Source: Rotaria macrura (taxonomy: Eukaryota; Rotifera; Eurotatoria; Philodinida; Philodinidae). From it: 64,000 nt of DNA. The DNA lies in assembly GCA_900239685.1 (NCBI GenBank), contig OENT01000626.1:27401-91400 (forward strand), written 5' to 3'. Position numbers and translations under genes: made by a program. Position 1 is the first letter of the stretch. Every line of letters starts with the position of its first letter. The notes beneath the pieces were generated by a model that saw nothing but the letters and a program-made list of their open reading frames with translations, was not told the DNA's origin and made no database searches. Shown in pieces: positions 16,798-29,263 of this stretch.

Positions 16798-19700
16798 GTG
16801 TAGATAGACATTGACTGAAGCATTCGAATCAGTGTTCATTGAATTGAAGAAAAAAATTATGGTTGAAGCGACAAAACGAACAGTAAATATATTCCCTTGA
16901 TATACGACGTTGTACATGTAGTATTCGTTGTATCCTTGATTCTTTTTAAGATTTAATGGTTGACATACTTACGAAACTTAATGACGACAAGGACTACTTC
17001 ATCTGTGATTTCTGTTTGTCATGATGTGAAATATCGAAACATGATCACTCGCTTTTATTTACTCCATTCTACAATACTCTTTCTGCCAATTACCGACTAA
17101 TAGGTCATTCATGAGTTACTAATTGCATATTAGTCATTAATTAATTAGTTATATAGATAATGAGACCTTTCGAATCACGTGCTCATATGTTAATGACGGC
17201 CTTCACAATTTTGAAAGCTCTCTCTTATATATTGTAACATTCGGTTGATATTTATTTTCTGACAGTAATATTCTTTGGTTCCCATAGCATGTTTTGTAGG
17301 CATAATCGTAAAACGTAAGAAATTGATAGATCAAACGAAAAAAAAAACTTTTAATCAGTGTAACAATGTTACATTGATTTAATGAATTGTGGCAGAAGAA
17401 ATCTGTTATTTCTTTCAACTAAGAGCATTTCACCATCGTAATATTCTATTTTTTATTTGACCTTCTTATGTGTTGAATTTAGTCGAAAGAAATTGTAATA
17501 CTCGTTGATTGATCATATTGAATGTGACATGACTAAAAATCTTCTTTTTTAAGTTTCGTAATTTATTCAGCCAATAGATCAAGTACATAGTCGATTTGTT
17601 GTTTTTCTGTATATCTTAAAGCCATTCCTTCAATGCAAATAATGACTTATATGTCATCTGTGTATATTTGTCAAACCATCTAGTTGTGATAGTGAATATG
17701 GGTATAATTCTATTCTCTATCGAAATATGAATTTATACATTATTTGATATGAACAATTCGATAAGTCAGTACGGAAAAACAAAAGTAAATACCAAGTTAT
17801 ATACGTCAACAAACACAATTGAAGGCTAAGATGAGTGCTTAGATAAATTCTCGGCAAGATGTTGTGTCATAATTGATGTTTTTATGAACGAATGAAACAT
17901 ATGTTCCACAAAAGCTGAAAATGATCATATGAGCATAGTGTGAGACTATATGATGAATAGTACGCAAAAGGAAAGTTGAAACAAATCAGTTGGACGCATG
18001 AATGTAAAAGTTCTGAATGTAGTTATTCTTTTAAACAATGAAATTTCTCCACATGTCCATACACAATGCAAAGTTTGATTACCTTAATTGTATTCCTTCA
18101 GTATTTTTGTAACATAAAAACTCTAATCTAATTGATATGATAAGAATAATTTAGCACAGTCCAAAATGACGACTTCAACATTTAAATAGCACGGAACAAG
18201 TTTCTATTCTATACATTTTGTCTTTGATCCCGACTAGAAGATAAGACGAAAGATTCTTTGGAATTGATTACGTACGCAACAAGTTTAAAACAGAATAACT
18301 AGTCATTTGATTATATTTTTCTCAATTCGATGAATATTTGTTATATAGGTTCTGTTAAAGGTTTACTTTCTTGATGATGCGATATAGTTATTGTTTGCCA
18401 TTCTAGATCTGGTTTGTTCAACGTGAATCATATGATCGTTTATACAATGTGATTGTATGTATCAAAATCGGAATGTCTATTTTTGCCTAAAAGTAAAGCG
18501 GAGATTCAACGAAAGTCTTTTCTTGTAGAATACTGAATTCGAGATTAGATGTTACATGCTGTTTCCTTAGTTGTCTCTTTATTCATAAAAGTTCTATTCT
18601 AGTATTATAATGATAAAAGTTTTGCATATGAGTAGTTTGTCGATTCATATTGTGTTCTTCGGGTCAAATTTAGTTACACACTGAATATTAATTCTAGTGA
18701 TTCCTGTCAATTTTATTCCACACGAAAATAGCAAAAGAATATTCCTGTGACAGACTGTTTGCTTTCTACATGTTGCTAATCATAGTTTCTTGTATGAGTT
18801 CATACATGAATTATCTGTGAATACGGCGATAATCCTCTTGATCATCTTTACTAGAAATATACAATTCATATCATTTGTTTAGTATATTTCTTTTTTGATG
18901 CATCCTATTTAAAGTATTGTATTTCTATGTGTGACGATTCTGCATATTACTACTGTATAAATCAGAAAAAAATATATCTTTCTTGATAACATACATGTAT
19001 ATGAAAACTTCAATTGATATCAATACCCAAATGTCAATCCAATGGTTCGAGTTATACGCACTGAATATTTTCAAACTGCATTCGTATTCGATCGTAAGAT
19101 ATTATTGACTGAGAATCCATCACGACAGAGTGCACCATGTATAATCTAATTTCTTTTCTTTCTATCCGTTCTCTAGTCCTATATGTTCTCAAAGATTATT
19201 GATTGTTATGGTGGTAGGAAAATCCTACACCACAAAGCGAAATGGTTCCCATAAATGAATATTAACTGAACACGAAAGGCAGAGTATAACAGGGAGAGAA
19301 ATAAAAAAGATTTTTGTCTGTTTTACAGCAAACATTGTGGATGGATTTCTTCTCAAAAGTAGTCTCGTTGTATAAATTGACACTTCATAAACTAGAAAAT
19401 AGTCAAATCAAATATTTCATTAAATTAAAATAATTAACTGGCAAGACAGCATGAAAACAAGATGAAAGATTCAATGAAAAATAAGCTACGAGTCTTGGTG
19501 GTGACGTTATTGTGAAACATCAATATTTGTGTGTTATCGATGTATAACCGATACTCATTTTAATTAAGGATAGATAAACTATGTCTAAATTTGATTTGTG
19601 TAAAGTAAAAGATCGTGTCATGTTAGATCCAAAATATAGATCAAGATTTCAATTTTCTCAGAAATATCTCGTATCATCACGAGACGAGTATCATTTGATC

Positions 19701-20541
19701 AAAATATTGTATGTTTGTCAATATCATTAAAATCTCACCAAAAAGAAGATATCTGTAAACCATAGCAAATGGAATGGACAATGTGCAGAGACTTAGGACC
19801 ATAATAAAAACAGTTCAATGTTGTAAAGACAATTTTCTACTGCAATAGTACATTAAATATGAGCTATTTTCAACCAATAGTAAATACGTTCACCACTCAC
19901 TTGACTTTTTGACTGTTTTATAACAATTATCGCTCTGAAAGAGTTCATGTAGACATAGTTATATGTGCAAAAATCTTCGCTCTATTAGGTGATTATTGAT
20001 AAACAAACATCTCTTTGATTATACGAAATAAAACAAGAAAACTTCATTATAAATCTTTCAATGGGATCTAAAACATGATGACGAAGGAATATTTTCACAA
20101 AAATTGATCTCGAAAAATAAGACTTTCTGTTTGAATGTTATTTTCTCATACTTTTAAATAACGTTTGGTGTTTTATCGTTAACTAGAGATTGTCATTGTC
20201 ACACGTTTCTCTCCCTTCACAGATGTCACTATGGCTTGATTATTTTTTCAGTTCTATAAATAAACTCAAGCTATTAGTGACAACCAGTTTCACAATGAAT
20301 AAAAGTATCTTAAATATGTTTTATCATCATTTATACATTAATAGTATATATATAGCTTATTTCATTAGATTTCGGTAATTCATCAGCAGAATTCATTGGT
20401 TCTTGCATCATACAGAAGTAAGACGTTGGTGAGTCATATGTACCAATCTATATTGAAGCGAACGAAGGAAGCTAAAAAAATTTATTCCAATTCGTATTCT
20501 TCTCCTATTTGAACCATTTCAATTATTGATATTTTGGAAGG
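16798..20541. other. Gene-poor region upstream of ELP1
   Basis: No recognisable exon or repeat was found. Open frames of 60-71 codons at 17.2 and 20.2 kb look like chance frames. The last few hundred bases should contain the ELP1 promoter. Confidence 0.45.
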
Positions 20542-23500
20542 ATGCAAAATCTTTGCTTATACAATGCGCGTACAATTGCATTATCGGATTTGACTGCTGG
20601 TAATTCTGTTCGACGTTTTGCTATTGATTCTGACAAGCAGATAGTATACCTCTTAACTTCTCATGCTGTTTATTCATTAACATTGGAAAATGAAACGATC
20701 AAATCAATTTACACATCCACTGATCAAACAACGACATTAGAAGATTTTTTTTTCCTGTCTGAATTGAATCATTTATGTTTAGGTTTATCCAACGGTGATT
20801 TAATATCTATCCAACTCGAGAGTGAGTTCGATGAAAATGTTAATGTTATTGGTACATTAGAAGAATGTATACATGAATTGAAACTAAGCCCAGATCAACA
20901 AATTCTAATTGCTGTTACGAATACTAAAGTACTTCTACTATCAGCAAATAATGATTATGAACCTATTGTTGAGACAATACTTGATACGAATGAATTTGGT
21001 GAACAACACTTAGTTAATGTAGGCTGGGGCTCTAAAACAACACAATTTCATGGCTCAGTTGGCAAAAAGGCTGCTCTTGAAACTGGCCAATCATTGCCAA
21101 AAAAATTAAGATCCGAGGATGACGATTGTCGCAGTCATATTATTTGGCGTGACGATGGAGATTTATTTGCAATATCATTTGTATCACTAATACATCAATG
21201 GCGCACAATAAAAATTTTCAATAAACAAGGTCAACTGCAAGCAACTAACGAGATATCATTGAATGGATGTATTGAATCGGCTATAGCATGGAAAATAAGT
21301 GGAGAATTAATTGGTGCCGCGATGAGATTTAATAATGGACAAAAATTGACAATAGGTTTTCTAGAAAAAAATGGTCTTAAACATGGCGAATTAGTTTTGG
21401 ACACAGGAGAAAATATCAAAAAATACGTTGAACATTTATCATGGAACAAAGATTCAACGATACTTGCACTTGTTCTTCGTCAAGAGGTAGGCAAAGTAAT
21501 GTGTCTTTTGTTCTTGAGAATTCAATTTCCAGCGAATGTTTACTTTGCATGAGAAAAAGTTCGAAGAAATAAATTTATCAAGCCGTTTTCATGTGAGTGC
21601 CGATTGTTGAAAACGTGATCATTGGGGTTTTTATTTAGTTTTTCTTTGAAGCAACTATGTTTGTTATACGTGAGCTAAAATGAAATTTTTATTGGGACTA
21701 TGGGACGGACGATAAAGTCCAATGATCAACACTAATCTGCACACAAAGGCCCTCATAAGTCGACGAATTATCACCTAGCGTATTCTTGTACTCTTGTCGA
21801 TGTTCACAAAAATCCTACTTATACAATCGTATAAGACCATCACAACTATATTACTCGTTAGTTATAAACAGACTGCGATAGACAACAAAATAATCAAAGA
21901 AAAAAAAAGAATTTTTTACCAAGTTCTGTTGAAAGCATCTTACACGACATATGTTTCAAATTCATTTTAGTAAACGCTTCACATGATTGAATATATGATC
22001 GCTCATTCATCTGTTGAAATAGACTCAATTTTTTTTTTGCTTTTTAATGTCATTGAAAACTCAACTATTGAATAAAGAAGTTCGTATATGTTTAGTGGCA
22101 GTTCTCACACTTGTGGTGCTGATTTTGTAGAGCTCATCAATTTTTAGAAATACACAGTAAATTTGAAATAAAATTTAGTTATTTACAGTTTTCGCGTTTC
22201 TAGATTTAAAAAAAAATTCTGTGAAAACCAACATTTATTTGAGACTTGATCATGTTCTCAACAAAACAAAATAAACGCTTGATTTCTATCTAAGATTTGT
22301 CTGATGATAAAAATAATTCCTGAACGACATCATCAATAAGGCTTAGACTATTCTCATTCGTATCGATGATAATTTTGGATGGCCAAAGTTATCATCCGAA
22401 GAGTATGCACCGATGAAATTATGATTTATAATAATTGTAACTCTTCGGTGAGTAGCGACTTTCAGATTAGACTCGTACAACATACGTTGTCTGCCGGAAG
22501 ATCTTCAATAGTTTTCAAGAAAATCTTCTATCTTACTTAATCTTAACAGTTTCTAGTCGATATGTAGAATACTACAGATAGAGCAATTATTCTAGAAAAA
22601 CATTTACAGTCGACTGAATATGTTCCAATTGAAATACTTTTTAATTTGAATAATGCGATAAGAAAATATCTATCAATTTCAAACGAACTATAATGATCTA
22701 TGTTTGTTTATAAATTATTACTCTCTTCAAATAAAATTTCTATTTTAAGAATGATTGTAATCTTCAATTGTGGTCCTCAAGTAATTATCATTGGTATTTA
22801 AAACAATCATTTCCATTATCATCTGTGAATATCCAAGCTCTTGTCTGGGATATTGACGTAAACAATAAACTTCATTTCATTACTAATAATGGTCAATACC
22901 ATTCAATGACTTGGTCGTGGACAAGTCAAGTGAGTTATACAAATACTCGCTCACTTGTTTTTCTCATTGATGGTTGTCACTTACATGTATCGGATTTTAC
23001 ACATTCCTCCATACCACCCCCAATGTCTTCTTATGAAATTATATGTCCATTACCTATACTAGCTGTTGCTTTTGACGATGATCATGATCAATTAATTCTC
23101 ATTCTAGCTGATTGTTCTCTAGCAATATGTGATTCATCGTCAACTAGTATCGATAACTTTCGTACAATAAAACATTTAACTGAAATTAGATCTGTTCATT
23201 ATGCTAAATTATTAATATCATCATTAGAATCACCAATAAAAACTATTTATAATACAACACATTATCGCCTCATCAAGCAACAATTTTATTTCATTGAGAA
23301 TTCTCATTTACACATATATAATCTTGAAACAAAGACAACAATAAATTTACCGTTAAATTTTAACTGTTTAACAACAGCGATTGATAATGATGAATCTAAA
23401 CATTTATATTTACAAGATGAACATGGAAAAATCTTTCGTTTAGATAATAATGAACTACATGCTAAAATGCATTTTCCTCGAGCATGTTCACATTTTTCAA

Positions 23501-26500
23501 GTATATCAAACGGACGATTTATTGGTTTGACAGAAAATTATCGTCTATATTTAAATACAAGTGAACTAGCACATAATTGTAATTCATATTTCATTCATGA
23601 TAAAATAATACTTGTTTATTCAACATTACAACATCAATTAACATTTCGATCATTGATCAATGATCAAAGTGTTGCTGAAATTAGTCATCGAAGAACTGGT
23701 AAATACGAAAAATTAGTTTCATTGATGATGATAAGACAAGAAATTCTTTGATTAGTCAGGTTCGATAGATGAGCATTCATCGTCAGAACCGTGTATGTTC
23801 TTGTTTCGTATTTGAATATAGAACTTACGATGGGCAAGTTTTAGAACAACATATTTATTTAGTTTTTTGATACAGCTACTAAGAATAGAGGAATAGATGT
23901 TTTTCAAATAAATATATGTATACACCTGATATTATCTCTTAAATTTCAATAGTTCTTAAAAGATTAGAGTGAATTTTAATTTAAAAACTAATACTTTGAT
24001 AAAATTAGATCTTCGTTTTATTTATACTGAATTCAGTCTCAATACCTTTTAATAATCGAAAACATATGCAAAAATTTTGGTCTAAAGTTTTTAATTATGA
24101 TTAGATAAAGGAATAAGAATTCACATGCAAAACTTATGATTTCTTGATATAGATCAATTGCTTTAGATTGATCGTTTACTTCTAAGCTAATCAAATATAT
24201 TTTCTTTCTTCAACGATAATACTGTTGCTTTAAGTATGATTCGATGTAGAACAACTCTGTTTTATGTCAAGTTCGACATTCCTAAATGTGTTGTGTGTTT
24301 ATCAAATCTAAGTTGAATACTTCGTTAAATTTTCTGAGCTATGTATCACATATCTACGTGAAAAAAATTCTTCTTGATAGAATGTTTTCATTGAACGTTC
24401 AATAGATAAGGATCAGCAAAAACTTATTTTTTTTCAGAAAGATCTTCGTTTTTTGTATAACGAGAGAAAACGAAATCAGAAGTTGAATAGCTTGAAAAAT
24501 TCTCGTCTATCATAGAAGAACAAAAGCTTGAATTATTATAAATCAATTACTTTTGCTACGAAAAAAACAACTAAAATTAAGAATCTAGACATAAATTTCT
24601 TTTGAAAATTTGCAGATATCTTATTTTTCGGATTTACATTTCATATTTATTCAAATGATGACTAACTATTATTATTGATAAAGTTCATTTCTATTGTTCA
24701 TATTGATTGTTGTTTGTTTGTACAGAACGTGGTACTCGTATTGTATGTACGGCTTATACCGATTTGAAACTTGTCTTACAAATGCCACGTGGTAATCTTG
24801 AAACGATTTATCCTCATCCATTATTATTGACATATATCTGTTCGGAATTGATCGATAGTGAAACCGTAAATTATAAACGTGCATTTGAATTGATGCGTAA
24901 AAATCGTCTCAATCTTAACTTTCTTTATGATTATAAACCGAAGCAATTTTTCGATCATATATCTCAATTTATATCAAATGTACGTCATGATGATGATATA
25001 TGCTTATTTATAAGTGAAATCGACAATGAAAGAAACATCCGAGAGGAATATATGAAATATATATTAAAACAAAAAACCGATCCGCCTAGTGATTCTCATC
25101 AATGGCATCCGAAAGCAAATTTGTTATGTGAAAAATTTCGCTCATGTCTCTTGTCAACGACGAATCCCATTGAACATATCAATTCTATTTTAACAAGTTA
25201 TGTTAAACAATCACCATCGAATATTGAAGGTGCTTTAGTATATTTGAATCAACATCCGAACTATTTTGATAGTGCCATACGTTATTTAACATATTTTATT
25301 GATATTGATCGTTTATATGATATTGCATTAGGTACATATAATTTTGATCTTGTTTTAATGATAAGTGAAAAAACACAAAAAGATCCAAAAGAATATTTAC
25401 CTGAATTGAATCAATTACGTTCAATAAATAACTATCATTGGCGAAACTTCAAAATTGATTGTCGTTTGAAACGTTATAAGAAAGCTATTGAAAATGCATG
25501 CGATTATTTCATTGAACAACTAATAAACAAACAAGATCAACATGATAGTGAAAAATTTCAAGAATTCATTAACATCTTAGAAAATAATCGTTTATATAAA
25601 TTAGCTATGAAGAAATTTCTTACAAATCAAGAAATTCAACCAACAATGGACTATGTTAATCATGTTGTTAAATTATATGGAGATTATTTAATGGTAAAAA
25701 AGTATTATATTGAAGCTGCACTTATTTATGAACGTGGAAAATTCTACGATCTAGCGAATAAAGCCTATAGACAAGGAAAAGATGTTCAAAATTCATTGAA
25801 ATTATTGCCTATTATTACTAAACAAAGCTTACAAGTAAGTGTTTCAATTTAAAATTCAGATTTGTCTCTCACATACTAAATAACTTGAAATTTTGTTTAA
25901 AAATGACTAAGCCCTAGTTCCGTAAATATGTTTGTACGAATCTGAAAAATTGAATACGACGATTAAAGAAGTACGCGAGTAAGAATGAATTTTGATTTGA
26001 ACAGCACTTCGAAAATTTGGCAAAAAACAAAGAAAACGATCAACTCTTACATAATACTGAACTCTTTCGATGCCTTTAGCGATTGACAATTTCAATACTT
26101 TGGATACTTAAAGCAATTCTGTTCTAGACATTAATAATTCTGCCATGAGATAATCATCTATTTACTAGAGAGTAGTAAAATCTCTAGCTAGTCCATAGAA
26201 TTTTCTTTCACATCTGAACAGTAGTTCTATGCATGATATTCTTAAAGCACATCATGATAATGTTTTCAATGAAACTAGATACCTTTCTCTGACCTATTCA
26301 ACTTCAGTAAACTACATATTTCTTATGTCACCATGATGATAATCGTATGACGATGAAATCACAGAAAACTTGATACTTCTAGTATGTCCATCGTCGTATT
26401 AGAGCAGCATCCGAAACGATAGACTTACGAATGTACGTAGCCATAAGATATGTCGTAAGCTTGACAAGATCTTTTGATTGGGATACCATTCTCAAGTTGA

Positions 26501-27580
26501 ATAATACACTTAAATCGATAAAAAATATATGTTTGCATGATGATGTATGAATGAAACTTTCGAACAAAAATAATGCTTACAATAATTAATTATTTCTAGT
26601 CATCTGTCAACATGGAACCATATCGCTCGTTAGCCGAACAGTTTCGTAACGATTCATCATATATTGAATCTGGTCAAATCTACGAAAAATATCTTGACGA
26701 TAACGAAGAAGCTCTTATTTCCTATTTACAAGGTCATGAATGGTCCCATGTAATACGCCTATTTTCTACATCATTAATCAATCGTCATGATTTATATGAA
26801 CATGAATTTCTTTCAACGTTTCTTAGTTTCTATGAGGATTTACAACGACAAATTCATAATGATTATGAAAAAATTAAATTACATACGACACGTCTTTTAG
26901 TTCTACGAACAAATCTTTTTCGACACATAAAAGAAATTCTTGATTCCGGCCGTGATTATGATATTGATGAAAATGATGATCAATCCGATAATGATGATCA
27001 ACAATTAAATGATGACCGGCGAACATTAATAACACGTTCAAATCGAAATAATGATGATAGTGGTTCGATACGAACACGTCTAACAAAAAAATCGGGTTCG
27101 ATATCATCAAGTAAAAAATCTCAACGACGTGCAGCACAACAACAAGAACGGTTAGTTCAATTAAAAGAAGGTTCAAAACATGAAGATCTCGCATTGGTAC
27201 GTGAATTATGGTTATTGATAACCAAATTCGATAAATTAAATTTTGATGCACGTCATGTGAATAAAATCTGTTATCAAATAAGTACATATCAAAATAAATT
27301 AGATTATGAACAGAAAGGTGAACTATTACAAAATAAATATAATGAATGTCTCAATTTAATTGAAACCCAATTAACAATAATATGGCTTAGTAATCCTGAC
27401 CAACAACAACAGCAGCAGCAACAAGAAAATGTTCAAACGATGATTATAAATAAAAAAATTCGAGAAAAATTTAAAAAAGAACTTGATCTTATATCTAATC
27501 AATATCGTGTATCACCTATGTTAACATCGAAAACTTCACAATGGAAACTTGTTCTTTTTGATACAGATGTTTCTGTTTAA
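20542..27580 (+). CDS. ELP1: Elongator complex protein 1 (ELP1/IKAP)
   Basis: ELP1 is the large scaffold of the Elongator complex, which installs cm5U-type modifications at the wobble uridine of tRNAs. Four exons, 20542-21486, 22750-23698, 24726-25834 and 26600-27580, join in frame to 1,327 residues (human 1,332). The first two exons encode the WD40 beta-propellers (GWGSKTTQFHGS; FFEKNGL-like FLEKNGLKHGE; NYHWYLKQSF; PPPMSSYEI). The third encodes the TPR-like helical region (LKLVLQMPRGNLE; YDIALGTYNFDLVLM; SEKTQKDPKEYLPELN). The fourth has the ESGQIYEKYLDD segment, an acidic then basic Ser/Lys-rich linker (KKSGSISSSKKSQRR) like the tRNA-binding basic region of ELP1, and the C-terminal TSQWKLVLFD motif. 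A poly-Gln run of about nine residues lies near 27406-27425. Introns are 1,263, 1,027 and 765 bp, all GT-AG. MAGOH starts only 80 bp downstream. Confidence 0.97.
21487..22749 (+). other. ELP1 intron 1 (1,263 bp)
   Basis: A GT-AG intron in phase 0 between the RQE and NDCNLQLW codons. No nested gene was recognised. ELP1 introns 2 (23699-24725) and 3 (25835-26599) are likewise long and without recognisable content. Confidence 0.7.
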
Positions 27581-27621
27581 GAAATAACAGTGTCGATGTT
27601 TTTCATTGTTACTTTGTTTTT

Positions 27622-27631
27622 CGTTTTTTAG
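27622..27631 (+). promoter_or_regulatory. Candidate trans-splice acceptor between ELP1 and MAGOH
   Basis: The run CGTTTTTTAG ends 29 bases before the MAGOH start codon, inside the 80-bp gap after the ELP1 stop. It has the same pyrimidine-AG form as the cis acceptors in this window. An AATAAA at 27638-27643 could serve ELP1 3'-end formation. Spliced-leader trans-splicing is known in rotifers; its use at this site is inferred. Confidence 0.4.
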
Positions 27632-27660
27632 ATTTCTAATAAAAAATCAAATCAGAAATC

Positions 27661-29123
27661 ATGTCGGAAGTTAATGATGATTTCTATTTACGATATTATG
27701 TTGGTCATAAAGGGAAATTCGGGCATGAATTTCTTGAATTTGAATTTCGACCTGATGGCAAATTGCGTTATGCAAACAATTCAAATTATAAAAAGGATAC
27801 TTTAATTCGAAAAGAAGTATATATTAATCGAGGTATTATTGAAGAACTCAAACGTATTGTTAATGAATCCGATATTATGAAAGAAGATGATGCTGTTTGG
27901 TAAGTCATTTCTCATGTCATTACTGAACAATATAGTTGTAAGCAATTTATTTCGCTTCATGATTCAATAACTGAGCAAAAGAATATATTTATCTTTTGAT
28001 ATGAATTTTTGACAGCTTCTACAATTTTTCTATTTTCATCAGAAACTAGTTCGAGTTGTCATACTAGATACAAAGGTAGTTGGATGCAGAATTCATTCGT
28101 TTTTCATGCATTTATTCCTTCGATTTTAGTAACTATTAGTAATATATTTATTTAAATATGATAACTATCTTACATGTATGCATGGATAGTGCACGAAAGG
28201 GAAATGTCTTGAAACATAATAGTAGACCATACTTTATTCTAGTCAAATTATAGTACTTGAATGAAGATGAAAAAGTACTACCAACCGTAAAGAGTTTCTG
28301 TTTCTCACCAGAGAAATCTCTTCATTGGCAAATAGAGTTTTTCGAAGAAGATTCTAATATGTTATATGTCGATATTACTGATTTAGAATGTAACCATATG
28401 AAAAATTGTCACACAATCTTGATATTATGGAGACTTTTTGAGAAACTGAAAATTGCGAATATCAAACATAGTTTTTAGATCTACATAGATGATAGAGTAT
28501 GTCTACAAGGGTTTATGCTTTTCAGAAACTTGACTATACTCCACAGCCTCTTTACACTGAAATAATGATACAAATGTATAGTATATGTTGCTATATATAT
28601 GTATCTAACGAAAATTTGGTTTTTCCGCAACAGTAATGAAAGAATAAACAAAGTAATTCATGTAGATGCCTTGCAAATCCATCATCAGCTTCGATAAAGT
28701 TCGACCAATTATGGTTCTGTATGCTACGGATCGATAGCATAGCAAACATTTTACTCTTAGAAAGATGTCAGAATCAATTGTTATGATACTTTTCGATTTC
28801 TGAAATATGTACATTGTTTTAATCCTGAACTATTTCATACGATTGTTTCGATTGGTATTATTGAATATTCGAAGATAGTGTATAAAAATCCATATTAAGA
28901 ATATATTTCTAGGCCACCGCAAGATCGTACTGGTCGACAAGAATTGGAAATTGTACTTGGCGATGAGCATATATCATTTACAACAGCAAAAATAGGTTCA
29001 TTGATCGACATCAACAATAGTCGGGATCCAGATGGTCTACGTTGTTTTTATTATTTGGTTCAAGATTTGAAATGTTGTGTTTTTTCACTTATCGGTCTAC
29101 ACTTCAAGATACAACCAATTTAG
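27661..29123 (+). CDS. MAGOH: Mago nashi homologue, exon junction complex core
   Basis: MAGOH pairs with RBM8A/Y14 and locks eIF4A3 onto spliced mRNA in the exon junction complex, which acts in mRNA localisation and nonsense-mediated decay. Two exons, 27661-27899 and 28913-29123, join in frame to 149 residues (human 146). The conserved blocks are present: [63 protein letters not shown] and the C-terminal [15 protein letters not shown]. The Trp codon is split by the 1,013-bp GT-AG intron. The start codon is the first ATG after the candidate acceptor and gives [10 protein letters not shown], close to the usual N-terminus. The gene lies 80 bp after ELP1 and 140 bp before PGS1 on the same strand. 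Confidence 0.97.
27900..28912 (+). other. MAGOH intron (1,013 bp) with a 73-codon open frame
   Basis: A long GT-AG intron. The plus-strand frame at 28257-28478 runs from [11 protein letters not shown] to IANIKHSF and is more protein-like than most chance frames here, with Trp, Cys and charged residues spread along it. I recognise no family, and it may be a decayed fragment or chance. Confidence 0.4.
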
Positions 29124-29253
29124 AATCAATACCCATGGAATGGAATAACTAATGAAAACCGAAGAAACATCGGTTGTTTTTCTTTTTTCATGTTCTTCTC
29201 TTTTGTACTTTGCTTATTGTATGTGTTTACACACCAATGAACAAAATATATTT

Positions 29254-29263
29254 TTGGTTGTAG
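29254..29263 (+). promoter_or_regulatory. Acceptor-like AG directly before the PGS1 start codon
   Basis: TTGGTTGTAG ends on the base before the PGS1 ATG at 29264. It could be a spliced-leader acceptor within an ELP1-MAGOH-PGS1 polycistron, or the acceptor of an intron in a longer PGS1 transcript with an upstream presequence exon. Confidence 0.4.

Noticed and set aside
12102-20541. Virus-like, LTR or capsid-bearing element in the gene-poor stretch
   Set aside because: No reverse transcriptase, integrase, capsid or envelope motif and no paired long direct repeats were seen here or elsewhere in the window.
26874-27287. 137-codon minus-strand frame
   Set aside because: It is the antisense of ELP1 exon 4; its His/Asp-rich content mirrors ELP1 codons.
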